Shown here piece after piece: positions 1-7,675 of a DNA stretch of 64,000 nucleotides. A model generated the notes under the pieces. The model ran no database searches. It was not told where the DNA came from and saw nothing but the letters and a program-made list of their open reading frames with translations. A program made the position numbers and the translations under genes. This DNA is from Paenalicyclobacillus macrosporangiidus (GTDB lineage: Bacteria; Bacillota; Bacilli; Alicyclobacillales; Alicyclobacillaceae). Location of the stretch: the NCBI RefSeq assembly GCF_900116805.1, contig NZ_FPBV01000001.1, forward strand, positions 372,001 through 436,000, in the 5' to 3' direction. Numbering within the stretch: position 1 is the first letter of the stretch; each line of letters begins with the position of its first letter.

Positions 1-740
1 TCAGCCGTTCTCTGGATCACCCTGGGTTTTTCACGCGGGAACCGGAATGGCTGTTGCGTGTTTTCGATGTCCTGACCGGGTATGGCGGCGCGGGCACCGC
101 GGTCGTCACGGAGAGGAATCGGCCGTCGGGGGGATCCCGGCGCCTGAAGGTCGGCGTTCTCGACACCAGCCCGATGGAGGGCATCACGCCGGACGTGCTG
201 GCGGCCGTCGGACGGTATGCCGAAGCGCTCGCTGCGCAGGGACATGCGATCCGCGAGATGCGCGTTCCCGACTGGTTCTTGAACGTGAAGATGACGTTCG
301 AGTCCATCTTCCATCCCGAAGTGTACAGTTTGCTCGGAGACGTGTTGGCGGCGGCGGAGGGACTTCCCATCGGGCCCGAGATTCGATGGGTGGTCGAACA
401 GGGGGCCAAAGCCAGCATCCAATCGTATTTGGAGGGGCTGCGCAGGAAGGATGAGTTGACCTGGCAGGTGACGGAGTTGTTTGGGGACTGCGATCTGTTG
501 GTGTTGCCCTCCACCTTGGGGCCCGCCCCGAAGGGATTGTCGTCCACCGGGAATCCAGCCATGTCGACATTGTCGAGCATCGTGGGGCTGCCGTGTGCAT
601 CCATCCCGTTCGGGACAAGTGCGGATGGATTGCCGCTGGGGGTTCAGGTGTGGGCGAGAAAGTACCATGACCGCCATCTGTTGTCGGTCTTGCCCGAGTT
701 GCCGGCCCAACAGGTCCGTCCGCGCTATTTCGCGGAATGA
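1..740 (+). CDS. Amidase-signature family protein, 3' part only
   Basis: The start lies before the window and the reading frame enters at base 3, leaving 245 visible residues. The first visible block (SLDHPGFFTR) is what normally follows the Ser-cisSer-Lys catalytic core of amidase-signature enzymes, so the core itself is out of view. The C-terminal part has the family's TGNP and DGLPLGVQV pattern. The family hydrolyses amide bonds (GatA, allophanate hydrolase and many carboxamidases); nothing visible fixes the substrate. An internal TTG at 54 could be mistaken for a start, but homology-like sequence continues upstream of it. The gene converges on the hydrolase that ends at 800. Confidence 0.85.
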   Translation, partial: SRSLDHPGFFTREPEWLLRVFDVLTGYGGAGTAVVTERNRPSGGSRRLKVGVLDTSPMEGITPDVLAAVGRYAEALAAQGHAIREMRVPDWFLNVKMTFESIFHPEVYSLLGDVLAAAEGLPIGPEIRWVVEQGAKASIQSYLEGLRRKDELTWQVTELFGDCDLLVLPSTLGPAPKGLSSTGNPAMSTLSSIVGLPCASIPFGTSADGLPLGVQVWARKYHDRHLLSVLPELPAQQVRPRYFAE

Positions 741-799
741 GTGTCGTGCGTCGGGCGACCTGAAAGCTGCGCGTGCGACAGATAGATGCGTTTTGTGCT

Positions 800-1894
800 T
801 CACGCCATGTCCGCGGCATGGAGTTGCCGCGCCAGCCAGTCGAAAGAGCGGCGCCCGCTGATCTCGTGTCCGCCGGGGAAGACGTCGGTGGCGATCGCGT
901 CCGGCGCCCCCAGCGCCTCGTACCGTGCACGCACCGCTGCGGCGGCGTCCAGGGCAGATGGGAGCGGGAAGACCGCATCGGTGGCGCCCATCTCCAAAAA
1001 TAGCGGGCGGGGCGCGATGAGGCCTATCCAGTCCGGCATCTCGCCCCATTCGAGCAGGTCCGGGATGTAGTTGTCGACGCAGTGGGGGGCTGCGAGGACG
1101 CTGTCCCGGAAGGTCGAGGCGTACCCGGAGAGGACGACCGCCCGGATGCGCTCGTCGAGTACCGCGGTCAGCATGGCGATCAGCCCTCCGCCTGAAAAAC
1201 CGAACACACCGATCCGATGCGCGTCCACTTCTGCCCGCGTTCGCAGGTAGTCGAGGGCGCGCATCGCTTCATAGGTGCGAAATCCGGCTAGCGTCTGGCC
1301 GTGCATCAACAGATGGGTGGCGATTCGGTAACAGGAGGAGCGGCGGCCGACGGGATCGACCGCGTCATCGTCGGCCAGGCGGCGGACGCCGAGGCCGAAC
1401 ACCTCGGGGACGATCACGATCATCCCCCGCCGCGCCAGCTCGATCGCAAAACGGTGGTGAATGCCACCGCCCTGCGGGACGGGGTGACCGGCCGAGGACG
1501 GGGCGGATGGACGGGCCAGTTTCGGGGGCAGTGGCCGGCCGATGGCGTCGGCGATCCCGCGCCCGTGTCCGGGGCAGGCGAGCACGGCAGGCCTCGGACC
1601 GGGGGCTTGCGGGGGTGTCAGGACGCAGGCGCAGGTGCGTACGCCCGGGTATGTGGTGTATTCGATCCACTCCAGCCGCAGGTCTTCCACCGTTTCGACG
1701 GCGAGCAGGGCAGGGGCGAGGGGGGATGAGGGCAATCGATGATCTGACACCACCAAGTGATCAATGCCCAGCAACCGCGTGAGCTGTCGGCGCCTCTGCT
1801 GAAGACTTCCTTCTGCGTTCAAGCGGGCGGTCCGGCGATTGGCGGAATCCTCATAGATTCGCTGCAGAATATCTTCGGCGTGCGTGACGGGCAT
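800..1894 (-). CDS. Alpha/beta hydrolase (dienelactone hydrolase / acetyl-esterase-like)
   Basis: 364 residues. The nucleophile elbow GFSGGG places the catalytic Ser near residue 234. An Asp in GATDAVFP and a His in FPGGHEISG near the C terminus complete a likely triad. The N-terminal 60 residues are helical and polar, as in the abhydrolase_7 type of esterases, and there is no signal peptide, so it is probably cytoplasmic. An ATG further upstream exists, but the chosen ATG at 1894 has GGGAGG seven bases before it. It is divergent from the TRAP operon across a 230-bp AT-richer gap. The substrate is unknown; an ester of a plant- or sugar-derived compound is a guess only. Confidence 0.75.
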   Translation of the reverse strand: MPVTHAEDILQRIYEDSANRRTARLNAEGSLQQRRRQLTRLLGIDHLVVSDHRLPSSPLAPALLAVETVEDLRLEWIEYTTYPGVRTCACVLTPPQAPGPRPAVLACPGHGRGIADAIGRPLPPKLARPSAPSSAGHPVPQGGGIHHRFAIELARRGMIVIVPEVFGLGVRRLADDDAVDPVGRRSSCYRIATHLLMHGQTLAGFRTYEAMRALDYLRTRAEVDAHRIGVFGFSGGGLIAMLTAVLDERIRAVVLSGYASTFRDSVLAAPHCVDNYIPDLLEWGEMPDWIGLIAPRPLFLEMGATDAVFPLPSALDAAAAVRARYEALGAPDAIATDVFPGGHEISGRRSFDWLARQLHAADMA

Positions 1895-2123
1895 GCCGGT
1901 CCCTCCCGTGTTCGGATTCGAAATCATTCTATCGCAAAATGTGTGGATGTGTTGGAGTTTGAAAGATAATATTGATTTCGGTTGGAAGCATAGGTTAGAA
2001 TTTTCCCGAGAAACCCACTGATGTCGCGGGCATGTGCGGCGAAGAGAGAGATTTTATTACCAAATGTGCTCGGCTTCTGTGGATTGGTGTTGGGTTTCAG
2101 CTCATATTTCAGGGGGGATACGG

Positions 2124-3170
2124 ATGCGTATGCGCAGATGGTTGGGCATGGGTGCCATGATGGCGCTTGCACTAGGTGTAAGCGCATGCGGGACGACGTC
2201 GCCGGGAGGGAATCAGGCGGGATCGAACACCAGTGGCGGAACGTCCTCCAGTGCGTAGGGACAGCCAGCGATGGTGCTTCGTCTGGCCGACAACCAGCCG
2301 GCCGACTATCCGACCGTGCTCGGCGACAACGAGTTTGCGAAGTTGGTCAACGAACGGACGAACGGCCGCATTCAAATCAAAGTCTATCCAAATGCGCAGT
2401 TGGGAGACGAGAACACGGTCATTCAACAGATTCAGCTCGGGGCCATCGACTTCGGGCGAATCAACACGGCGCCGCTGGCGTCTTATGACAAGGAAATCGG
2501 CGTGTTCTCGCTGCCCTATCTGTTCAGCAGTTCGGACCAAATGTGGAAGGTCCTCAACGGCCCCATCGGGCAGCGGTTGCTCGACAGTCTGCAAAGCGCC
2601 AAGATGGTGGGCTTGACCTATTACGATTCGGGCGCCCGTAATTTCTATGACTCCAAACGTCCGATTGTCCACCCGTCCGACTTGAAAGGACTGAAGATTC
2701 GCGTCCAGCAGTCGAACATCTTTGTGGATCTCGTCAACACCCTCGGCGGTTCGGCGACTCCGATGGCGTATGGTGAGGTGTTCAACGCGCTGCAGACCGG
2801 CGTGATCGACGGAGCGGAAAACAACTGGCCAAGCTACTATACGACGAATCACTACAAGGTCGCGAAGTATGTGACAGAGGACGAACACACGCGCAATCCC
2901 GAGGTCTTGCTCGTCAGCCAGGCCACTTGGAACAAGCTGTCTCCTCAGGATCAGCAGATCATCCGGCAAGCGGCCGTGGAGTCGCAGCAGACGGAGCGCC
3001 AGGCATGGACGCAGTTGGAGCAGAAGGCCAAGGATGCGGTGAAGGCCAACGGGAATGTCATTACGGAAGTGCAGGACGTGACGGAGTGGCAACAGGCGGT
3101 TCAACCGTTGTACGACAAGTATGGGAAGGACTACAAGGACCTGATTGATCAGATCCGCGCGACGAAGTGA
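2124..3170 (+). pseudogene. TRAP transporter solute-binding protein (DctP family) with in-frame TAG
   Basis: The frame opens with ATG at 2124 behind AGGGGGG and encodes a lipoprotein signal (MRMRRWLGMGAMMALALG, then VSAC) and a Gly/Ser linker. A TAG at 2256-2258 stops it. The same frame then continues without interruption from 2259 to 3170 as a DctP-type periplasmic/lipoprotein domain (RLADNQPADYP near its start, YGEVFNALQTGVIDGAENNW in the middle). Only that codon breaks the gene, and a C-to-T change of CAG would explain it. The intact domain could start at ATG 2271, but then it would lack an export signal. It heads a binding protein-DctQ-DctM operon for a carboxylate-type substrate. It could be a recent pseudogene, a readthrough gene or a sequencing error. 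Confidence 0.75.
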
Positions 3171-3182
3171 TGGAGGATGGTC

Positions 3183-3659
3183 ATGGACCGGCTGAAGCAG
3201 GCCATGCGGTGGCTGGATCGCATGGTCGAATGGTTGGGTGCCTACTTGATGCTCGTCATGGTCGTCATCGTGTTCTGGCAGGTCTTCAGCCGCTATGTAT
3301 TTCATCACACCCCGGCGTGGTCCGAGGAAATGGTTCTGACCGTGATGCAGTGGTTTGGCTTCATCAGCATCGCGGCTGGCTTCCGGCAACAGATGCACCT
3401 GCGCATCACGTTCATCGTGGACCGCTTTCCGAAATGGATGCAGCGGGGGATTGACAAGGCCATCGACCTGTTGGTGGTGCTGTATGGATGCGTCCTGACG
3501 GTAGAGGGGTATCGATTCACCTTGCTCACGTGGTCCTCCCGCCTGCCGGTCACCGGTCTGCCCAACGGGCTTCAATACCTGGTCATCCCGGCCGCCGGTG
3601 CGCTGACGGTCCTCTACGGGCTTGTGCACTTGCTCAGCCGTGAAGGGAAGGTGAGATGA
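3183..3659 (+). CDS. TRAP transporter small permease (DctQ)
   Basis: 158 residues with four predicted membrane segments and the DctQ pattern of a short first helix (YLMLVMVVIVFWQVFSRYVF) followed by a WSEEM-like loop. DctQ bridges the binding protein and the large permease in tripartite sodium-driven uptake. ATG 3183 is preferred over ATG 3177 because GGAGG ends at 3176, six bases before 3183. The gene starts 12 bases after the binding-protein stop and ends directly against the DctM start, so the three genes are one transcript. Confidence 0.85.
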   Translation: MDRLKQAMRWLDRMVEWLGAYLMLVMVVIVFWQVFSRYVFHHTPAWSEEMVLTVMQWFGFISIAAGFRQQMHLRITFIVDRFPKWMQRGIDKAIDLLVVLYGCVLTVEGYRFTLLTWSSRLPVTGLPNGLQYLVIPAAGALTVLYGLVHLLSREGKVR

Positions 3660-4943
3660 ATGGCCACGTGGATTTTGATTGGCAGCTTTGTCCTGGGGGT
3701 GTTGCTGCGGGTACCCGTCGCTCTGGCGTTGGTCATCTCCTCCTTCCTCACGGCTTGGTACCTCGGGGTTCCGCTCGAAGTGGTGGGCCAACGGATGCTC
3801 AGCGGTATCAACTCTTGGTCGCTTCTGGCGATCCCGCTGTTCATCCTCGCCGGTGAAATCATGGGGGAGGGCGGGTTGTCCCAGCGGATTATCGACTTTT
3901 CGAACCTGTTGGTCGGGCGTCTGCGCGGTGGACTGGCGCTTGTGAATGTCGTTGCGTGCATGTTTTTCGGAGGCATCACAGGATCCGCCGTGGCGGATGC
4001 GTCCTCCATCGGCTCCATCATGATCCCCATGATGCGTCAAAAGGGCTATGACAAGGATTACGCGGTCGGCGTGACCATCACGGGATCCATCCAGGGGTTG
4101 ATTGTCCCGCCGAGCCACAACATCATTCTGTACGCTCTGGTGGCTGGGGGCGTATCCATCAATGCGCTGTTTGCCGCAGGAATTGCCCCAGGCATCCTGC
4201 TGTGCCTGGCCCTGATGGGGTTGAGCTACGCGATGGCGGTGCGTCGGGGATATCCGAAAGAGGTGCTGCCGCCGGTTCGTGAGTGGCCGCGCATCGTGGC
4301 GCATGGACTCCTGTCGCTGACGGTGGCGTTCATCATCATCGGCGGTATCCTGTTCGGGGTGTTCACCGCCAACGAATCGGCCGCCATCGCGGTGGTATAC
4401 GCGTTCATTCTGGTGTTTGTCGGTTTTCGAAGTGCTTCGTTGCGACAGATACACCGCGTGTTGGTGGCGACGTTTTACCGGTTGAGCGCCGTGTTGTTTT
4501 TGATCTGTGCTTCCGCGGCTTTCTCGTGGTTTCTGTCGTATTTGCAGGTTCCCGATCAGGTGATGAGGGCCCTCACCTCCGTGTCCAACAATCGGTATGT
4601 GGTGCTCCTTCTCATCAATCTCATTCTGCTGTTGTTGGGACTGATGATGGACATGGCACCGTTGATCCTCATCGCGACGCCCATTCTGTTGCCGGTGGTG
4701 ACGCACTTCGGCATGGATCCGGTGCAGTTCGGGATTGTCATGATGCTCAACTTGGGTATCGGTTTGCTCCACCCGCCGGTGGGCAGCGTTCTCTTTGTGG
4801 GCTGTACGATTGGTGAGATCTCGGTCGAGCGGATGACCGTCGCCATGATTCCGTTCTTGCTGTTGCTGTTCGCAGTGTTGATGGTGATCACGTACGTACC
4901 GGCGGTCACGTTGACACTGCCGCATCTGTTGCCGAACGCGTAG
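3660..4943 (+). CDS. TRAP transporter large permease (DctM)
   Basis: 427 residues, the normal length for the DctM subunit, with about twelve hydrophobic segments. Family blocks are clear: a PLFILAGEIMGEGG segment near residue 60, GGITGSAVADASSIGSIMIP near 105 and HPPVGSVLFVGCTIG near the C terminus. It is the transport channel of the system and uses the sodium gradient. ATG 3660 follows the DctQ stop with no gap, which implies translational coupling. A strong terminator follows at 4959. It appears intact, unlike the binding protein gene upstream, so the operon may still be functional if that gene is read through or has been restored. Confidence 0.9.
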   Translation: MATWILIGSFVLGVLLRVPVALALVISSFLTAWYLGVPLEVVGQRMLSGINSWSLLAIPLFILAGEIMGEGGLSQRIIDFSNLLVGRLRGGLALVNVVACMFFGGITGSAVADASSIGSIMIPMMRQKGYDKDYAVGVTITGSIQGLIVPPSHNIILYALVAGGVSINALFAAGIAPGILLCLALMGLSYAMAVRRGYPKEVLPPVREWPRIVAHGLLSLTVAFIIIGGILFGVFTANESAAIAVVYAFILVFVGFRSASLRQIHRVLVATFYRLSAVLFLICASAAFSWFLSYLQVPDQVMRALTSVSNNRYVVLLLINLILLLLGLMMDMAPLILIATPILLPVVTHFGMDPVQFGIVMMLNLGIGLLHPPVGSVLFVGCTIGEISVERMTVAMIPFLLLLFAVLMVITYVPAVTLTLPHLLPNA

Positions 4944-4958
4944 GTCAGGTGCGGCGTG

Positions 4959-4990
4959 CCTCCGGGGAGTTCCCGGAGGTTTTTTATTTT
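4959..4990 (+). terminator. Rho-independent terminator of the TRAP operon
   Basis: An 8-bp perfect stem (CCTCCGGG / CCCGGAGG) with a GAGTT loop at 4959-4979 is followed by TTTTTT and ATTTT. It lies 16 bases after the DctM stop. Confidence 0.92.
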
Positions 4991-5059
4991 GTGCAGGGTT
5001 CCCCGTCTCCGCTGCCGGGGAATGCTCCGCGATGCAAGTCTTCATTCAGAGGGTTTCCT

Positions 5060-5620
5060 TTACAGCACACGCCGGCCGTACAGAAATTTGCCTGACCAGT
5101 ACGGATCATCGAGGGGAATGACCTTCAGGCCGTGGGTGGTCAGGGCTGCGAATTGGTTGTTGCCGAGGTAAATTCCGTCAAAGGTTGCAGCGCCGGTGTT
5201 GTCGAGGTCGAAGAAGACCAGGTCTCCGATGGCGAGATTGGTGGCGCGGTGGATGAGGATCCCGGTTTGCGCTTGTTCGGCAATCGTCCTCGGCAGTTGC
5301 ACGCCCGCCTTGGCATACACAGACTGTACAAAGCCGGACGCATCCAGCGAGGGGGGCGCGGGCGCTTGCAGCATCTGTTGGACCGCGGCGTACACCTGGT
5401 TTTGCAGTTGAAGTTGCTGCGGGTTTTGCTTCTGATCTTGCTGTTGGTTTTGCTGCGAAGCGTCCACGGGCGTGGAGGATACGAGTTGAATGGACACGTT
5501 GGAATCGGATGATGGTGTTCCGGCACGCTGCCACAGATGGTACCATGCACCGATTGCCCCCGCCAAGACGGCGGTCGCGCCCAGCAGTCCACTGGCAAGC
5601 ACTTTCAAACGCGTTTTCAC
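5060..5620 (-). CDS. NlpC/P60-like protein lacking the catalytic Cys and His
   Basis: 186 residues with a GTG start behind AAGGTGAGG. Residues 8-27 form a membrane anchor or signal segment. A Gln-rich spacer (about 55-85) leads into an NlpC/P60 fold from residue 90: DASGFVQSVYAKAGVQLPR, GDLVFF and DGIYLGNNQF. In active family members the first block reads DCSGF and the third begins HVGIYLG. Here Ala94 replaces the Cys nucleophile and Phe147 stands where the His is expected, so peptidoglycan hydrolysis by the usual mechanism is not possible. The fold is otherwise well kept, which suggests binding or regulatory use rather than simple decay. It is the third gene of a minus-strand group after a winged-helix gene. 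Confidence 0.78.
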   Translation of the reverse strand: MKTRLKVLASGLLGATAVLAGAIGAWYHLWQRAGTPSSDSNVSIQLVSSTPVDASQQNQQQDQKQNPQQLQLQNQVYAAVQQMLQAPAPPSLDASGFVQSVYAKAGVQLPRTIAEQAQTGILIHRATNLAIGDLVFFDLDNTGAATFDGIYLGNNQFAALTTHGLKVIPLDDPYWSGKFLYGRRVL

Positions 5621-5664
5621 GGTGTGCCCTCACCTTCCCATGGTACAAGAGGAGAAGATTTGCC

Positions 5665-6123
5665 TCAGTGAAGCACTTTCTTCAGCTCGGAAAAATCATC
5701 CAGATAGCCGTAGCGGTCCAGTTCCTTGATGGCGTTTCGGATGTGGTGTTCTTCTTCGCCCGATTGGCTGGACAATTCCATCAAATCCTGCAATCGGACG
5801 TGTGGGTGGTCTTTACAGTACGCCAGCACCCCTTTCGCTGTCCAGGACAGGCGATCATCTTCGAATGCCCCAACGATTTGCCGAAAGATCTTGTGCGGCA
5901 GGATTCTTAAATCCACGAGCGCTTGGAGCGCACCCGTTGCCTGTTTGGTCGTCATCCGGCCGAGGCGGGCAATGTCTCCCAGGGTGGGGAGGGTGGATTC
6001 GTTCTTGTAGGACTGCAACACAATACACACCATCTGTGTGTAAATATCCAGGCCGGGATGCTGAAAAATTTCCGTCGACACCATAAACACATGTTCAGCT
6101 TCCTTGGTGGGTTCGATGGCCAC
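5665..6123 (-). CDS. Winged-helix protein, two-domain, DnaD/phage-replication-like
   Basis: 152 residues from a GTG at 6123; GGAGGAG lies about ten bases upstream of it, inside a longer frame that opens at 6171. The first part (FMVSTEIFQHPGLD, then IARLGRMTTKQATGALQALV) resembles the N-terminal winged helix of DnaD-like and phage replication proteins. The second (DDRLSWTAKGVLAYCKDHP, then RNAIKELDRYGYL) looks like a second helix-turn-helix of the kind seen in plasmid and phage initiators. Role is therefore DNA binding, target unknown. It lies 45 bases upstream of the NlpC-like gene and 64 bases downstream of a small unknown gene, all on the same strand. Confidence 0.65.
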   Translation of the reverse strand: MAIEPTKEAEHVFMVSTEIFQHPGLDIYTQMVCIVLQSYKNESTLPTLGDIARLGRMTTKQATGALQALVDLRILPHKIFRQIVGAFEDDRLSWTAKGVLAYCKDHPHVRLQDLMELSSQSGEEEHHIRNAIKELDRYGYLDDFSELKKVLH

Positions 6124-6186
6124 GTTCCATTCTCCTCCTTCAGGCGATGATTGGGGAGTCACCCAACTCATGCTTGGGCGTGCCGA

Positions 6187-6426
6187 TTACGGATGCGGGC
6201 TGTTGAGCAATGCCCGCGTGGTCGGGTACGGCTGCGGGTACACCTGTGGATTCGCGTTGGAGGATGCGGACACCGCGATGGGCGGATGCAATGTCCCTGG
6301 GTGGTGTGAGGCAGAAGGATATGAAACGGAGTCCGACAAAATGGGGTTTTCAACCAAGTGCACGGAATCGGCGAAAAAGGAAACAGAACCCGTTCCCGTC
6401 AGACGGGTTTCCGGAAACGTATGCAC
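6187..6426 (-). CDS. Small protein of unknown function
   Basis: 79 residues with a GTG start and AAAGGAG seven bases upstream, which is the main support for its being a gene. No family is recognised. The N-terminal half is mixed hydrophobic and polar (GSVSFFADSVHLV). The C-terminal third is rich in Pro and Ser (PQVYPQPYPTTR). There is no signal peptide or Cys pair. It precedes the winged-helix gene by 64 bases on the same strand and may be co-transcribed with it. Confidence 0.45.
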   Translation of the reverse strand: MHTFPETRLTGTGSVSFFADSVHLVENPILSDSVSYPSASHHPGTLHPPIAVSASSNANPQVYPQPYPTTRALLNSPHP

Positions 6427-6540
6427 TTGAATTCTCCTTTCTTTCGCCTACGAGGTTAGTTGACGGGTTCGGGCAGAAAGGTTGCCCTAGACGTTTCGTC
6501 ATTCACCCCAAGAAGAAATCTCCCCCGCCCTAAAAAGGTT

Positions 6541-6570
6541 CGGCGTTTTGCAATTCGGCGTTTTGCAATT
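6541..6570. repeat. 15-bp perfect tandem duplication
   Basis: The unit CGGCGTTTTGCAATT occurs twice head to tail (6541-6555 and 6556-6570) in non-coding sequence. It looks like a slippage duplication. Confidence 0.85.
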
Positions 6571-6675
6571 CCATGAACCGCGCGGGACCATCTATGGATA
6601 AGGGATTCGGCTGGGTCGCTCCGTTTCTGAGGGCACTCCATATGGATTCACGATCCTCGGAGTGGACACGGTATG

Positions 6676-6719
6676 GTATGCAAAAGAGGCAGGGGATCTC
6701 CCCTGCCTTTTTTGCATAC
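6676..6719. terminator. Bidirectional terminator, long inverted repeat
   Basis: The core stem GGCAGGGGA / TCCCCTGCC (6688-6707) sits inside an outer repeat GTATGCAAAA / TTTTGCATAC (6676-6685 and 6710-6719). A T6 tract follows on the plus strand and TCTTTT on the minus strand. It lies just past the stop of the minus-strand LysM-CAP gene. Confidence 0.88.
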
Positions 6720-6729
6720 AACTGAACCG

Positions 6730-7356
6730 TCAATATCCGTGCCCGATGAACTCCTGCACCCATACCCCGTGGTCATAGGCGACACCGATGGTGTCGTAAT
6801 GGGGGTTCAAAATGTTGGCGCGATGTCCCGGGCTGTTCATCCAATCGTTCATCACCTGTTGCGGGGTGGTTTGACCCTCCGCAATGTTTTCCCCGGCATA
6901 GGTGAAGGAGATCCCTGCTCGTTTCATCATGTCAAACGGTGAACCATACGTCGGGGAGGTGTGGCTGAAGTAATGATTTTGGTACATATCCGCGGCTTTC
7001 TGCATGGCCAGCGCGGAAAGTTTGCTGTCGAACGCAAGCGGCTTCAGTCCAGCCTTGGCGCGCTGCTGATTCACCAGTTGTGCGACCGTCACCGCATACG
7101 GTTGCGCCAGGGAACCCGTTGTGGTCGATGCGGTGGAACTGGGGATCTGCAGTTTTTCACCGACCCAGAGGATGTTCGGATTCTGGATTTGCGGGTTGGC
7201 TTGAATCAAGGAATTCAAGGAAACCCCATGGCGTTGGGCGATTTTCCACAGGGTATCGTTCGGTCGAACCATATATGTCGTCCCCGCATAGACAGGGGTT
7301 CCAAATGCGAAAAGGGCAACGACGGAAGTGACGGCAGCAAAGATCCGCTTTTTCAT
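6730..7356 (-). CDS. Secreted LysM and CAP (SCP/PR1) domain protein, YkwD/SafA-like
   Basis: 208 residues. A signal peptide (about 1-24, ending PVYAG) is followed by one LysM repeat (YMVRPNDTLWKIAQRHGVS, residues about 28-72) that binds peptidoglycan. A Ser/Thr linker leads to a CAP domain (about 88-208) with HYFSHTSP, AGENIAEG and the closing SPGHRANILNP motif. Such proteins sit in the cell wall or spore coat of bacilli; the enzymatic role of bacterial CAP domains is unsettled. The start ATG has GAAAGGGG upstream. It is monocistronic with a strong terminator. Confidence 0.88.
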   Translation of the reverse strand: MKKRIFAAVTSVVALFAFGTPVYAGTTYMVRPNDTLWKIAQRHGVSLNSLIQANPQIQNPNILWVGEKLQIPSSTASTTTGSLAQPYAVTVAQLVNQQRAKAGLKPLAFDSKLSALAMQKAADMYQNHYFSHTSPTYGSPFDMMKRAGISFTYAGENIAEGQTTPQQVMNDWMNSPGHRANILNPHYDTIGVAYDHGVWVQEFIGHGY

Positions 7357-7576
7357 TCTGACAACCCCTTTCGGAATGGAGAAGCGTTAGTTCTATGGTA
7401 ACGGCAGAACGCCGTCATTCCTACCAGTAATATCAGGAATATCAGGAATACACGACGTCCTCGGGTTGGAATGCTGGATTTCCCCACCGATGCTCGAGCC
7501 TGTCCGCATTGGATGCGCTGTCCATCGTGGCCGTCCAGGTCTGGATGCCAGGCGTCTCCATCCACCGATTCCCATG

Positions 7577-7590
7577 CGAACGTATGTTTG
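7577..7590 (+). promoter_or_regulatory. LexA (SOS) box 1
   Basis: CGAACGTATGTTTG differs at one position from the Bacillus-type consensus CGAACNNNNGTTCG. It overlaps the expected -35 region of the imuB promoter. Confidence 0.82.
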
Positions 7591-7609
7591 TTTTTGCTCC
7601 GGATGGGAG

Positions 7610-7615
7610 TATAAT
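7610..7615 (+). promoter_or_regulatory. -10 element TATAAT of the imuB promoter
   Basis: A perfect TATAAT lies between the two LexA boxes, 61 bases before the imuB ATG. The -35 (TTTGTT or TTGTTT around 7587-7593) is weak and buried in LexA box 1. Confidence 0.75.
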
Positions 7616-7625
7616 ACTCGCATAC

Positions 7626-7639
7626 AGAACATATGTTCG
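7626..7639 (+). promoter_or_regulatory. LexA (SOS) box 2
   Basis: AGAACATATGTTCG has the perfect GAAC-N4-GTTC core and sits just downstream of the -10, over the likely transcription start. Bound LexA at both boxes would fully occlude the promoter. Confidence 0.9.
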
Positions 7640-7675
7640 CATTGTGCGCGTGATGTGCGTACAGGGGGTGGGAAC

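Larger units (their letters stand above)
6427..6729. other. Intergenic stretch of about 300 bp
   Basis: No convincing gene is seen here. It holds a 15-bp tandem duplication (6541-6570) and a long inverted repeat acting as a terminator (6676-6719). It separates the minus-strand unknown gene at 6426 from the end of the LysM-CAP gene at 6730; the promoter of the small gene presumably lies in 6430-6530. Confidence 0.6.
7357..7675. other. Divergent intergenic region with SOS promoter
   Basis: 319 bp between the minus-strand LysM-CAP gene and imuB. The left part has a short hairpin (ACGGC AGAAC GCCGT, 7401-7415) and a repeated 9-mer AATATCAGG near 7426-7450. The right part holds the LexA-controlled promoter. 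Reading frames crossing the gap would run through the promoter and are not taken as genes. Confidence 0.6.

Noticed and set aside
2172-5045. 957-codon minus-strand frame across the TRAP operon
   Set aside because: It is antisense to three well-supported genes, with Arg/His/Gln-rich composition and no ribosome site.
7466-7675. Extension of imuB by 70 codons upstream
   Set aside because: It would place the LexA boxes and TATAAT inside the gene; ATG 7676 has a ribosome site.
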